Under the pieces are notes generated by a model. That model did not search any database, was not told where the DNA came from, and saw nothing but the letters and a program-made list of their open reading frames with translations. From Sacculina carcini (taxonomy: Eukaryota; Arthropoda; Thecostraca; Sacculinidae), in assembly GCA_916048095.2 (NCBI GenBank), contig OU696576.1, positions 4,068,548 through 4,132,547 on the forward strand: a DNA stretch of 64,000 nt. Direction: 5' to 3'. The position numbers and the translations under genes are program-made. Shown piece after piece: positions 51,744 through 64,000 of this stretch. Positions within the stretch are counted from its first letter, which is position 1, and every line of letters starts with the position of its first letter.

Positions 51744-52082
51744 TTGATTTCCATGATTACGAAACTAAGATGCAAAGCAGCACCATTAAAAAAAATTACC
51801 TGTTTAACAGTCATTACGTCAATAGAGTGGTGGAGTCAATTCGCCAACAAAATGGCCAAGGCTGAAATTGACCTGGTAAAGGCATTTATGGTGTCAGCTG
51901 CATCATCGGCCGATGTTGAACGCATCTTCTCAAAATTTACATTAGTCCACACCAAACTTGGCGATCTTCTCGGCACAGAAAAGACGAGTGTATTAAAATA
52001 TATATTAGCATACATTATTTTGTGTATTAGATATTTTGAGTGTATTTTTGTGTATTTATTAGATTTGTATTTAAACAAATAA
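51744..52082 (+). pseudogene. hAT transposase C-terminal dimerisation domain
   Basis: Contains EWWSQFANKMAKAEIDLVKA and SAASSADVERIFSKF, matching the hAT C-terminal pattern W...(S/P)xSSadvERxFS. The upstream catalytic core is absent from 51611-51743. Low-complexity tail. Confirms that the surrounding element is hAT. Confidence 0.8.
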
Positions 52083-52580
52083 ACTTGAAGAGATAACTAT
52101 AAGTCACTTGAGAAGTTTACTTGTTGCTACATAAACCAGGTAGCTGTTGCATAAAGGTGATAAGCACCGACATTCAAATTTTCTGGTTAAATGGGTTTTT
52201 GTTAATGATAATCGTTCATTTATCTAGTTCAATGATCTAGCGTTTTTGAAAAATAAAAATAAGCATGAAAATTAGGCGAGTGTTCTTTGAAAAAAACAGT
52301 GATTTTTGTTTTTTTCTCCGAAAATAACCAATATTTACAAACCCGGATATGTGTGCTCGCCACACCTGTACGCAAGGTGGTGGCGTTGTTTTGGTGGTCA
52401 GTGTAAATATTCATTGGCGAGGATGAGCTCAGGAGCAGTCGCGACTCGACTATCCATGTATGTATTTGAGCCACATGGACTTCCAGGAGGGCCGCGGAGT
52501 GTTTCTGGGGGGTTACAAGGACTTACATAGTGTTGAAGGAGGTCGTGGCAAGAATAAGGTAGAATTTTTTTAGTTCGGAG

Positions 52581-53150
52581 AGAAGGATAGTACTCCACTT
52601 ATAGAATGACCTCAGTAAGACAAATGAATTTATTGTAACTTATATGAAACGCATAAGCGTTATATTATCACTTGAGGCTTGCTCTGCTAGGCTCTGCTGG
52701 TAGTCCCCCATGCTCTGAAGTTTGGTAATCCCATAGGGTACACTTAATTTGACCCCAAAAAATTATTTTTATTAAGGTCCGAATTTTTGTCTTGGTAAGT
52801 TTATTCATTGGAGGTGTATGACGCCAGTCCTCAATGGATTAGGACATGATTACATGGTGACACTTTTTCATTATTAACCAAATCGTTACATAGCTGGTAG
52901 TATAATCAACTCAGCATCCGCTATGGGGCTAGATAACCGTTTAAATTCTGATCGATACTACCAACACCCACACCCTCTGAAATGTACATGCATCTGTGAA
53001 TCAAAATCCACCAATAACTATCTCAATCAAGTCGCAAACAATAATTCCCACTCGAAATGAATACATGCAAAATTATGCGCAGGGTGCATACATGGTTATG
53101 CATAGCTAGGTAATTCAGTAAGACGATCGAATTTGCACGAAACAGGTGCT
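52581..53150. other. non-coding
   Basis: No supported feature. Confidence 0.3.
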
Positions 53151-53377
53151 CAAATACACAGACACGCACACGCAGCTGGGTTAAATCAACACAGTCATAC
53201 GCACACACGCATACATGCAAACAAGAGGCGGATATGCACAAACACACACACACACGCACATTTATCCAGTCTGGTACAAAAACTCATACCCCTCATACTC
53301 ATACCCCCGACAAAAAACGACCCTGCCAAAGTGAACTTGCCAATAGTAACTTCAGACATGCCCACACACACGCACAT

Positions 53378-53446
<69 letters not shown>
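53150..53446. repeat. CA-rich tract followed by (CA)n(TA)n
   Basis: CA-rich islands at 53156-53265, then (CA)n at 53364-53397 passing into (TA)n at 53398-53446. Confidence 0.85.
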
Positions 53447-53448
<2 letters not shown>

Positions 53449-54239
53449 ACCTAGGATCACAGCTTAACTTTGATAAGCAACATAGTGTATTGTGGTCAAA
53501 AATTCCCACCACTGATTTCGTGAAAAGAAGTGATCAAATAATAGGTATATTTACAACATGAAGATATTTCAAGAAATACTCAAATCGGGTGTAGTTTGTT
53601 TTCGACAAATACACATTTTTGAATTAAGAAGATAATTTACTAGCTAGATTGAGATCGATGTCCGTTATGCTGTTATTTAATACAATACGTTAAGGAGAAA
53701 ATTACTCAAATGATTAAAACCTCCTGAAGTTAGTACATAAAAAGTGCGATATATAGTCGAATATTTATGAAAGAATAAAGCAAAACACGAAACTTAGCAC
53801 ACAAGAACACAATGAATAACTTTCATTCACCCGGACACATCCGTTCCAAGCGATAGAAACTTTCATTCATCCATCACTTCCGTTCCAAGCGATAGAAACA
53901 CAATTGTGGCCCTAATAGGTTAATTGCTAACGAAAACAATCATGCGCTAATATCTCTCATTCGTTTATTATACCAGTTAGGAGACTGCTGACGCACACCT
54001 GATAACATTCTCAGTCTAAAGTTTGAACGCTGCACTAGAGGGCTTGAACACCCCCAGGTGATCATCCTGACTTCGTCTCTGGAAACAACAGAAAGCCACA
54101 CGCTCCGTGCTCTTCACCATTAAGCTGCATTGTTGTGAGCGCACGTGACCCCAGACACAATATCAAACACTTGTTGTCCACTCACATACAGATGCACCGA
54201 CACTTCACTCATGGTACCGATCGGTGATTGCCACGAGAT
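53447..54239. other. non-coding; short tandem duplication
   Basis: ACTTTCATTCA...CCGTTCCAAGCGATAGAA occurs twice at about 53818-53858 and 53860-53898. Nothing else supported. Confidence 0.45.
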
Positions 54240-54249
54240 GGTTATATGT

Positions 54250-54301
<52 letters not shown>

Positions 54302-54351
54302 TTGATACGTAAAACGTGAACGCATCTGCATTAGCGCGACACGGAGCAGGT

Positions 54352-54399
<48 letters not shown>

Positions 54400-54430
54400 T
54401 CAGAAACACAACTACACACACACACTTATA
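54240..54430. repeat. (TG)n - spacer - (CA)n inverted microsatellites
   Basis: (TG)n at 54246-54300 and (CA)n at 54354-54396, separated by about 53 bp, so one is the complement of the other. A further CACA tract lies at 54506-54590. Confidence 0.85.
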
Positions 54431-55480
54431 CACACGTGCATACGTGAACACATGTGGACTCCGAGCAAATGGAGGCTAAACAATTGACAGCAAATAACAC
54501 ATTCACACACACGCACACACACACACACACACAGAGACACACACAGAGACACACACGCGTACACACAAGCACACAAGCACACACAGACGTCAGTGAAAAG
54601 AGTGAGCCTTGAGAAAACAACTCGCAGGATGTCCATGACACGTGCCAAACAAACAGGCCTTTAACAAACATCAACATTAGCATGCTAAGTACGCCGCCTG
54701 GTCGGCATACTGCGCCACGCAACACGCCACCAAGATCCACCGGTATCTAGGTGGCGTTGACCAAGCACGACTAAACGATGCCACTAACGTAGCCACCAAC
54801 GCGGATTTAGTTCTGTGGCGTTCAAATATAAAGCATTCGATTCTTGAGCTGTGATAAAATGCGTTTCGCAACGGTTTTGGCCATAAATGCATCGAAGGAG
54901 CAGCGGCCAAATGGGATCATTCAGTACAGTGGTGAAATTGCTGGTGGTGACAAGAAAGAATACTATCGACAGTTAAATACCCATATAATATCTTGAAACA
55001 AATACGGAATATATTGTTCAGCTGATTCACATGACATCAAAATCCAAGGTCCGTGAAACTCGTCTCACAAAAATACAGACCAATATCGGATCATGAACAC
55101 CGACAAAGCAGGCTGTGATTATCAATTGAGCAAATACGTTTCCAGCTGTGATATCCACCAAACTGTCCTGAACGTCAACCAGGAGATCAACCAAATCTTC
55201 ACTGTAACAACGCTATATTACAGCAGTGATCTGCCAAGTATCGCAACAACTCTGCGCCAATCTTGGGACACAACCGCCGTCATATACGAGAGATAGATAG
55301 CAAGTACAATCCGCCCTCCAAACAGCGGAACTGAAAAAGTCGTGAAAAAATCAGATATTTGAAGGTTTCTGCTATTTATAGGTGTACTCTGAAGCAATGG
55401 TTATTTCACAAAAATTGTCATTTTCTCCTTTAATATTTACCAATTTGTATCCTTCTCAAATAAATCTACCAAAATGTTAC
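54431..55480. other. mostly non-coding
   Basis: No gene supported. The ATG frame 55093-55296 (MNTDKAGCDYQLSKYVSSCD...) is of unknown nature and may be a coincidence. Confidence 0.3.
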
Positions 55481-55489
55481 ATGATACCA

Positions 55490-55640
55490 CAAAAGTATTA
55501 AGCTCCTCGTTCTCCTCTGGGCGCCATGGTTTTCGTAGGCTGCAGTTTGCAAGAGAGTCCCGTTTCATCAATGTTGAACACATCATTAGTCCCCGACGCA
55601 ATAGTAATAGGAATTATCAATGTTTTACGAAAGTCTATAT
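55490..55640 (-). pseudogene. pogo/Tigger-like transposase fragment
   Basis: Minus-strand open segment reading IDFRKTLIIPITIASGTND then VFNIDETGLSCKLQPTK and MAPRGERGA to a TAA near 55493. The FNIDETGL block is the region around the first catalytic Asp of pogo/Tigger/jerky DDE transposases, and the following P-x-K spacing fits too. Only about 45 residues survive; flanking sequence shows no clear continuation or inverted ends. Confidence 0.6.
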
Positions 55641-55940
55641 TACTGTGCGAGGACCCCACAAGTCTGATGTCCTAGGCCGCCGTCTAGTTTTCTTATACCC
55701 AAGACTGTTCTGATAAGTAACTTGTCTCAACCCTGCAACCCTGTCTCAACCCACTGTATCACCCTGCAACAGTCAACTTTTGTCACTCGACAAGCTGGAG
55801 TCAATGTATTTCATATATCATCCATTCAAGAATGACACAAAACTGTTACTAAAACTAATTAGAAAATCGGAGCAGTAGGCACACATAGTTGAGAGTTTGG
55901 AAGAGATAAAAAAGCGGTAGAAGTAACGCTGGATAGATAA

Positions 55941-56568
55941 ATGTTACCACAGGGAAATTTTCTAGTTTTTAAGTTCGAAAAGGTGTACGACAAAAACAAC
56001 GTCAACAGAGATGCGAAGAAACTAAAGGGCAGCGGCGTATTTATCAACGAGGACTTGTCGCCGGATTTTCAGGCCGAAAAAATGCGGCAAATGCCGGACA
56101 TGAGGGCCGCGAGGGAAGCCGGAAAAATTGCCTATTTTCGCAAAGCTCGGCTCATCATCAAAGAGAGATTTGATGGGCACTTGCGAGCGACAAATATCAC
56201 TGATGGGTCTGCTCGGGCATCAGCTGGCGGTAGTACTGGGTGTATCACAAGTGATCGGAGCAGCGCCAACCACCAATGAGCGAGCGGCCAGAGCGGACGG
56301 ATCGGCACTGACGTACACCGCCGGGGCGACAGCTGGTGACAGCTCCGTCACACATACGCAGTTACGCCACACTACCAGGCGGTCCTGTTCTGCTGTTGCC
56401 GAGGTGTTTGATGCAGACGTGACGGCGGCTGCTGCGACTGCTGGTTATTGTGGCCGCGCTTCGTCTAACGCTGCTGCTGCTGCTGGTACGCCGACAGTAA
56501 CCGCTTCTCGTCGCGTTGCTGGCAATGGCAGAAATATTCCGGCCAGGCGCAATAGAAGACGCAATTAG
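55941..56568 (+). pseudogene. LINE (v) ORF1 C-terminal part
   Basis: VYDKNNVNRDAKKLKGSGVF, then INEDLSPDFQAEKMRQMPDM and AGKIAYFRKARLIIKERF resemble the C-terminal domain of coiled-coil ORF1 proteins of L1/CR1-type elements (nucleic-acid binding). A frameshift near 56190 leads to an Ala/Thr-rich tail that ends in the basic RRNRRRN at 56568. The upstream coiled coil is missing. Confidence 0.55.
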
Positions 56569-56877
56569 GTCCAGCCGAGTCTGAACGCTAAGTATAATTA
56601 GATTCGCTTATAATAATACTATGATGGTCGTTGAGTATGCTAGTGTTTTTGTACCTTGTATATTCTATTTATGTGACCTTGTTTTGTGTGAAATTATAAG
56701 CATATATAGAGTTTTTGTTGTGAATAATTCCTCCTCGACATTAATTGCTGCTATGCCTATACAAACACCACATTTTTATATTTTCCTCCTTTACTTACTC
56801 TGTAAATCTGAATCTGACTTTCTATTAACTGAGTTTGTTCTTGTTATTTCTTTCATTTTTGATATTTATATACGCGA

Positions 56878-59120
56878 TGGATAGATTTGATGAATTTCAG
56901 CACTGTGTTCCGGACGAGGATGCATATCCAACCTCGTTTTCACAAGTTATTCAAAATTGCAAATACCACTTGAATCTAAAACATGTTCCTGAAACTGGCT
57001 TTATTATACTCCAACTAAATTCTCGATCGCTCAATGCAAACTTTGACGAAATTGTGCAGATTCTTACTTCTCGCAAAATGGGGGCTATCCTTGTGAGTGA
57101 AACGTGGGTTGAATCAAGCTCTGCCCAAAATTATTACATTCCAGGGTATTATGGCGGGTTTGGTTGCCACAAATGAAAAACACGTGAGTGGTCGGTTGCG
57201 ACTAAGGCCGTTTCCTGTATTGTCATCCCTTATATACCCTGGGTCACGGCGGAGCTGAATTTTGACCAATCAGCATACAGGTCATTGACCCAGGGCAGTG
57301 GAACAAAGAACAACATAACAAAACATCATGAAATAAATAATACAGCGATAAATTGAATAAACCATAGGAGATTAGAGAGATAATTAAGATCACAAACTGA
57401 ACCAATATATAAACAATGTACGCCCGGAAACCCTGCAGCGAAACCTAAATTAATAACAAGAGATTCAAATTCGGCCCCACAAGAATATTAATGTTTTGGG
57501 TGGAAAGGAATTAATAGTGGAAAAACGAGGAAAAGGAAACAAATGAATAATAAACAATTTCGAATAACGCGCGAAGTAAGACCAAAGAAAATATAATAAA
57601 ATCAAGGCGACGCAGGTGCTACAGTATAACTTACATTTGTGCTCCCCTATGTCCACTAGAGGGAAAGGTGTGGGAATTTATATTAACTCTGACCTGTCCT
57701 ACAGTCATAAAATAGATCTTCAAATCAATGAGAATTACATGCAAACAATGTTCCTCGACATAAATATTGATTCTTCCAAAAATTTCTTAATAGGTTCAGT
57801 TTATCGTTCTCCTTCCTTTGAATCATCACTATTTATGGTGCAATTCAATCTAGCGATGGACAGTATTTCCAAACTAAATCGTAGATGCTATGTTGGGGGC
57901 GACTTTAACATTGACGTTTCCTCCAACAGACATTCGGATTTTGTTTATTCTATACATAGCCATGGATTTTTTCCCTGCATATCACGTCCCACGCGTGTTA
58001 CATCATCATCTGTTAGCCTAATTGACAACATCTTCTCGAATGACCTGGGTACACTCCCATCAGGAATTTTATTAAGCACCATTAGCGACCATCTGCCAAC
58101 ATATTGCTCTCTTCATTTAGACATACCCAAACCGAATTGTTCGAGATTATATATTCAACGATTTGATTTCTCTCAGGTCAACAATTTCAAACTTGATTTA
58201 TTCTCCAACTTACAGTATGTGTTGCATATATTTGATCCGGAGACTTGTGCTAGTCGCTTCACTGAAATATGTGACAGCACAATTAATATGTACACCAAGG
58301 TCTAGAAATGCCTGCGCAAGTCTCCCGTACAGCCCTGGTTGTCTAACGAGCTTCTTGAAAGAATAAACCAAAAGAACCGACTACATAAAAAATTTCTGAA
58401 GAACCGTTCTATTGAGAACGACAAAAAAATTAAATATTTTAGAAATTCTTTGAATAAGGCTCTTAAACAAGCTAAACGATCATATTTCGCCCACCAACTA
58501 TTGAAAACCGGAGTCATTCGAGAAGATTGTGGGACGTGATGCTTTCAGCAATAAATAAACCTAGAACTACGAAATTACCTTCCACATTTCATGACAGAAA
58601 TCGTGAATTATCTGATTCCTTGTGTATCGCCCACAAATTCAACGATTTCTTCGCATCCATCGCAACTCAGTTAACGAAAGATTTACCTACAAACAGTACA
58701 GACACGTTAACTTACACCAGAAAGATGAACTTTCAAAATCAAACGGAAATACCGCTGAACTTAGTCGACTATCATCAGGTACTTTCCTTCATATCTGAGC
58801 TGAACATTGTTGGATCTGGTCATGACCTCTTGAATACTCGAATTCTCAAAATTGTAGCACCCTCCATTGTTCACGTAATTACTCACGTTCTTAACACTTG
58901 TCTTACCAAGTCGATATTTCCCAGTTTTCTCAAGGTCGCCATTGTTGTTCTTATATATAAACAAGGGGACCCAACAGTGTTCAACAACTATCATCCTATT
59001 AGTTTACTTCCTGTTATGTCCAAATTACTTGAAAAAGCTATTTATTACCAACTATATTCAAGCTGCATTGAGAGATGCTATATTACTGATCGCCAATTTG
59101 GATTTCTCAACAGTCACTCC
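56878..59120 (+). pseudogene. LINE (v) ORF2: endonuclease and start of RT
   Basis: ATG at 56878 (MDRFDEFQHC). Endonuclease: ILQLNSRSLNANFDEIV, VSETWVESSS (catalytic Glu), interrupted at about 57172. It resumes near 57655 with GKGVGIYINSDLS, YVGGDFNIDVSS (Asp/Asn) and ISDHLPTYCSL (His). A TAG at 58303 and a frameshift near 58520 follow. Linker: PWLSNELLERINQKNRLHKK. RT start: SFLKVAIVVLIYKQGD and NYHPISLLPVMSKLLEKAI, ending at RQFGFLNSHS, where homology stops. Confidence 0.75.
57172..57640. mobile_element. unidentified insert in LINE (v)
   Basis: Splits the endonuclease coding region. The sequence CCAC precedes and follows it (57167-57170; around 57651-57654), but the frame is not restored on joining, so borders are uncertain. 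Contains TTATATACCC and AATAAA signals that would suit an LTR or other promoter-bearing element; canonical ends are not visible. Confidence 0.4.
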
Positions 59121-60670
59121 TAGAGATGCGACCTCAAAAAAACCGACGTTTTTTTTAAAAAAAACGTTTTTTTGCCAAAAAAAACCGCGACCAAAAAACA
59201 CGTTCTTTTTGGATATTTTTAAGAGTCATGCAAAGAATTCAAATTATGGAAATGATATATTTGGGATGTTAAATTTATTATTTTGTATCAACACATGAGT
59301 TATACATGCTATTAGTGACCCTATCAAATTGAATTATCATTAAATATGCACAATATAATTGTTATAATGTGTCTGAAAGCCCTAATATCATTGCCTGCAC
59401 AGTACTGTGCGGCACTTCTATGTACAGTACATTTTTGCATTCAATTATTGAGTTAATCATTGTGTAAGAAAGTAGGGTTTGAGAACTGTTTTTTATGCTA
59501 AAATCTGAAACTGTTTTAAAAAAAAGCAACAGGTGGCATAATTTTATTTTATTTTTTACATATCACTTTTTTCCTACCAGAAATGAACTACGTTGATTAT
59601 AATAAGTTTCATCCTTTCATTCAGCAGATCAATTATTTGCAAATATAAAAGTACAAACACTGAAAAATATTTACACAAATACTACAAATATACACACAAA
59701 CTTAGTGTCCCTAATGAGACTACGAATATAAGCGGGTCGCATTAATCAGAGTGGCAATCCTGACCAGAAAAACGGGCAAAATTTTCGTGTAGGAAAAAAA
59801 CGACAGAGGAAATATATTGAATGTACAAAAAGGTATTTGAACACAAGTTACTACATCAAAGAAGCCATCATCCATAAAACAAGTTCTAAAAACAGGTTAC
59901 TAATAAAACCAATTAATTTGGTTCAACTTTCCTTGATATGCCGCCAATTGCTTGTGTTTTATGCTTTCTGTGTCAGATTTTGGGCAATAAACATGTCTGT
60001 GTTATAAAAAAAAATGTATTGTTGTTGCTGTTTATTGAATAATATTTATTGGTGTTGTTGTTTATTCAATCCTATTTATTGGTGTTGTTTATGTATATTT
60101 AATCATATTTATTTTTGGGTTACTTATTGAATCATATTTGCATGTATTGTTGTTTGTTTCTTATTGAATCATATTTATTGTTCTTGATTGTTATTTATTA
60201 CTTACTAATTAATATTTTTTATTTATTGATGGATGTCATTTATTGAATCACATATTTATTGTTGATTGTTGTTCTTTATTGAGGAACGTAGGCGGAGTGA
60301 CATGGAGTGTTATTGGATGATGGTTCATTATTTATTGTTATTTATTTATGATTTTAGTTTCCAAATCTATTTCTAGAATTTTTTCTTTTCGAACTCTCTT
60401 TCTCTCTGAATCTTTTGGGCGCTTCCGGTACATGGGGCCAACTTAGGGTGGTAATAGTGCTTGCACTCTTCCCATGCTATTGGATTTGCCTGTAATTAAT
60501 AATAACAACAATAATAATGGATAAGTTCCACCGTCACACTGCATTCATGTTGATGCACTTGAGTCTGAAACCTTCATGTTTTGTATGTGTGTTTGTGTGT
60601 GTGTGTGCATGTATGTAATTGACCAATGCTGACACACTTCCAGCAGAATGCATTCACCACCACGGCCGCT
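59121..60670. repeat. A+T-rich region with palindrome and degenerate minisatellite
   Basis: Begins with the perfect palindrome ACG-T8-A8-CGT (59146-59167). AAAAGGTATTTGAACAC near 59830 resembles 32136. From 60020 to 60300 about eight degenerate units of TTTATTGAATCATATTTATTG with spacer TGTTGTTG form a minisatellite. A (TG)n tract lies at 60590-60610. No gene. Confidence 0.5.
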
Positions 60671-60785
60671 ACTCACACAGTGAAAAAACACACAAGCACA
60701 CACATACACATACACCCACACACACACAAGACACACACGCACACACACAGACACACACAAGCACACATACACACACGCAGCGTGT
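60671..60785. repeat. CA-rich microsatellite
   Basis: Nearly continuous ACACAC with interruptions. Confidence 0.85.
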
Positions 60786-60877
60786 GAGAATTGTGAGTGT
60801 CACACTATGGTGCGCTTAAACGCAACCACGCAGACATAAACTCACTCAACAAAAGCAGACAAAACCCACACATACAC

Positions 60878-61130
60878 CACTGGCTGATGCAGAGGGGGGC
60901 TATGGGGCTGAAGCTCCTTGAAATGTTTCCATCAACTCCTCATAAATAAGAGGTTCACAAAAAGTGCTCAAGGAAAAGTATGTCAGAAGAGTTTCTCGAT
61001 ATTAGCATTATGACAAAGCATATTCGCGCATAATGCGTTTGTCAATGTGTGTTTATATCATTGGAAAAAGTTCCAGCCTCCCCAAAATCATTCAGCACCC
61101 CTCCAAAATTGCACTCTGGATCCGCTAATG
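60878..61130. mobile_element. hAT-type MITE
   Basis: Ends CACTGGCTGATGCAGAGGGGG and (complement) CATTAGCGGATCCAGAGTGC, flanked by ACATACAC (60870-60877) and ACACACAC (61131-61138), 7 of 8 matching. The flank is CA-rich, so the duplication is weaker evidence than in the other MITEs. 253 bp, non-coding. Confidence 0.65.
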
Positions 61131-61859
61131 ACACACACGGACTTGCACACACACACAAACATACCGACTTACACTCACACAAACACACGCACACACCCTG
61201 TACCCTGGCTTCTGTACCTCCTGACGGTAAAATAAAATGAATAATGATTGAAGTATTGCATAATATATGCTGTAATTACAAATGTCAAATATACTCCGAT
61301 GGCCGATGGGAATACAACAGCTGATTGTTAGCAAAATGGGGAAATTTATGATCATATACAGTGATTTGTCTTTAGTTGCCGTGAATTTGGTGGAAATCCA
61401 GACGGCAGTTCAAAAGTAGATATAAATGTAAACAAACAAAGAAAAATCAGTTAAGCTTGGGAAAATGCATGTGTTGGTCAAGGCGCACATCAGCAACACA
61501 CACACACATACATACACATAAACACACACACTGGAAAACACGATACACACACACATGTTGTGGTGACAGAACATGCAATTGAAATTTGTCACTCAACGTT
61601 TTGTGTGTGTGTATGTGTGTGTATGTGTGTGTGTGTGTGTATGTGTGCGTATGTGTGTATGAGTGTGTGTGTATGTGTGTGTGTGTGCTCACCTATTTGT
61701 GTTAACCTATTTGTGCATTACGGGATATGGGCTTGCGCTCGAGCAGTACCGTCTCCAAATCATGATTTTGATCAAATCATGATTCAAGGCTCTCCTTGAA
61801 CTATTGAATTGTTCTCGTTTTTACTGTTCCGCTGTCTAAACTATTCCAATTATTTATGC
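61131..61859. other. non-coding with CA/TG tracts
   Basis: CA-rich at 61131-61196, CA at 61496-61555 and TG/TGTA at 61602-61690. Open frames over these are repeat artefacts. Confidence 0.6.
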
Positions 61860-62200
61860 TCTTTCAAGGAAAACTGACTGGTCAACAAAACCTAGCCTAT
61901 GACCTTCTTGCATCCATTTTACCCCTAGGGACCAAGTTTCATCAAAATCGGTCCAGTGGTTTAGAAGATAGGGTAAACAGACACAAATGACCTCAATGAC
62001 CTTGAAAAGGACCTCGGAGGTCAACAAAACATAGCCTATGACCTTCTTGCATCCATTCTACCCCTAAAGACCAAGTTTCATCAACATCGGTCCAGTGGTT
62101 TAGGAGGAGATAGGATACAAACAGACATTTAGAAAATTTGCAATCAGTGCAGGGTAAAAAAATACCATCAATTCGGCCCTTCGGGCCCAATTGGATAATT
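61860..62200. mobile_element. Helitron-like tail with duplicated unit and terminal hairpin
   Basis: A unit of about 104 bp containing CCTATGACCTTCTTGCATCC and AGTTTCATCAAAATCGGTCC occurs twice, at 61880-61983 and 62020-62123. Then comes a 25-bp hairpin, CAATT-C-GGCCC-TTC-GGGCC-C-AATTG (62169-62193). The AAGTTTCATC-AATCGGTCCAG phrase is widespread in invertebrate transposon tails, often Helitron-like. Borders are not resolved. Confidence 0.45.
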
Positions 62201-63561
<1,361 letters not shown>

Positions 63562-63599
63562 TTAAATTTACTCACGCACTCGGAATGATTATAGATTTA

Positions 63600-63690
63600 A
63601 AGCAATAACTTAATCGGGCACTATGCCTGAATATATTTGAGTACTAACGTTTTCGCCACACGGCTTCTCCAGGTCCAAATTTCAGTAAAT
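63600..63690 (-). mobile_element. possible PLE remnant with hammerhead-like motif
   Basis: Minus-strand CTGGAGAAGCCGTGTGGCGAAAACG (63648-63672) has the stem GCC-GTGT-GGC followed by GAAA, in the arrangement of the PLE motif at 15158-15183. The core has CTGGAGA rather than CTGANGA. Like the intact PLE it lies beside a (TA)n tract. No RT sequence nearby. Confidence 0.3.
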
Positions 63691-64000
63691 TCAAATTAAC
63701 GACCAAATTACACAATCCAACAATAGCAATAAAAACACATGCATCATCACTAGATTTGGGAATTTTGTGTGATAATTTTAGGCGTTTTATGAAATGTAAA
63801 AATGTAAAATGTAAAAATGTAAAAATATGTTGTCAAAAGTCCCAAAATATGTTATTCGATTTTCATATATGTGAACTTTTGACTCTTCCGTAGATTATTT
63901 GCATGTTATGCCTTAATCTAGCGACATCCCAGGGGAGCAACCCTTAGGGAGGCGACCTTTTCGTAGTACGTGGTAAACTTTTCACCTTGATTCAGCCTTT

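Larger units (their letters stand above)
50505..52580 (+). mobile_element. hAT transposon, internally deleted
   Basis: Its outer parts match the two halves of the MITE at 22333-22817: left GTGGGTCATA, GGGGCCATG and TCTCACGGGCCACGA; right GTGTGCTCGCCACACCTGTA, GCGTTGTTTTGG and AGCCACATGGACTTC. Between them are a BED-finger ORF and a hAT C-terminal dimerisation segment, but most of the catalytic domain is gone. The terminal inverted repeats themselves are decayed. Confidence 0.75.
55930..59120 (+). mobile_element. LINE (v), jockey/CR1-like, truncated at the RT
   Basis: 5' portion of a LINE different from the L2-like family: ORF1 end, ORF2 with endonuclease and the first RT blocks, cut off at about 59120. 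A roughly 470-bp insert lies at 57172-57640. Related RT traces occur at 2.4-6.9 kb and 37.1-37.8 kb. Confidence 0.75.

Noticed and set aside
51836-52078. Minus-strand ORF opposite the hAT dimerisation domain
   Set aside because: Antisense shadow of a motif-bearing plus-strand frame.

Overview
This window looks like a repeat-choked intronic stretch of an invertebrate metazoan genome; the phylum cannot be fixed from the sequence. The basis is A+T-rich non-coding DNA, long dinucleotide microsatellites, candidate spliced exons, and a mixed load of L2/CR1-like LINEs, Ty3/gypsy LTR elements, a GIY-YIG Penelope-like element (PLE), hAT, Tc1 and pogo DNA transposons, a tRNA-derived SINE and Helitron/Helentron-like arrays. 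Nothing is bacterial or operon-like.

Host signal is sparse and lies on the minus strand. Four short open segments with splice-site-like borders (43278-43465, 21770-22258, 7754-7922, 1600-1687) could be exons of one large gene transcribed right to left. The 21.8 kb and 7.8 kb pieces join in matching phase. They encode low-complexity Ser/Ala/Gly/Pro-rich protein of unknown function.

Layout. 1-625: 3' end of an L2-like LINE. 2.4-6.9 kb: an antisense LINE broken by a 2.8 kb Ty3/gypsy element that lacks RT (5-bp target-site duplication, TSD) and by a 294-bp hAT-type MITE (8-bp TSD). 8132-9352: a 1.2 kb element with inverted ends and a perfect 8-bp TSD. 9.46-20.96 kb: a palindromic complex in which Helentron-like hairpin arrays face each other across a PLE that has its own near-identical inverted arms. 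A Ty3/gypsy remnant (17.5-19.6 kb) and another array follow. 22.3-24.7 kb: hAT MITE, tRNA-type SINE, second MITE, gypsy gag. 24.7-32.1 kb: an L2-like LINE interrupted by a second L2-like LINE that is itself interrupted by a short LINE tail. 32.8-34.9 kb: another Ty3/gypsy remnant. 37.8-42.25 kb: the best-preserved L2-like LINE, with ORF1 and ORF2 nearly open. 44.6-48.8 kb: a direct-orientation copy of the hairpin array. 48.9-49.3 kb: 5' piece of a Tc1 transposon. 50.5-52.6 kb: an internally deleted hAT transposon that appears to be the parent of the MITE at 22.3 kb. 55.5-59.1 kb: pogo fragment and a second LINE type. 60.9-64 kb: a MITE, a Helitron-like duplicated tail, a (TA)n tract of about 145 bp and a possible PLE remnant.

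The most unusual structure is the family of about 50 short GC hairpins (core CCGCACGACGGGCGG), many followed by CTAG, spaced 70-190 bp in arrays that occur at least four times, in both orientations. Second is the PLE, whose inverted arms carry a hammerhead-ribozyme-like core overlapping the start codon of its N-terminal ORF. All homology calls come from reading motifs; no database search was possible.
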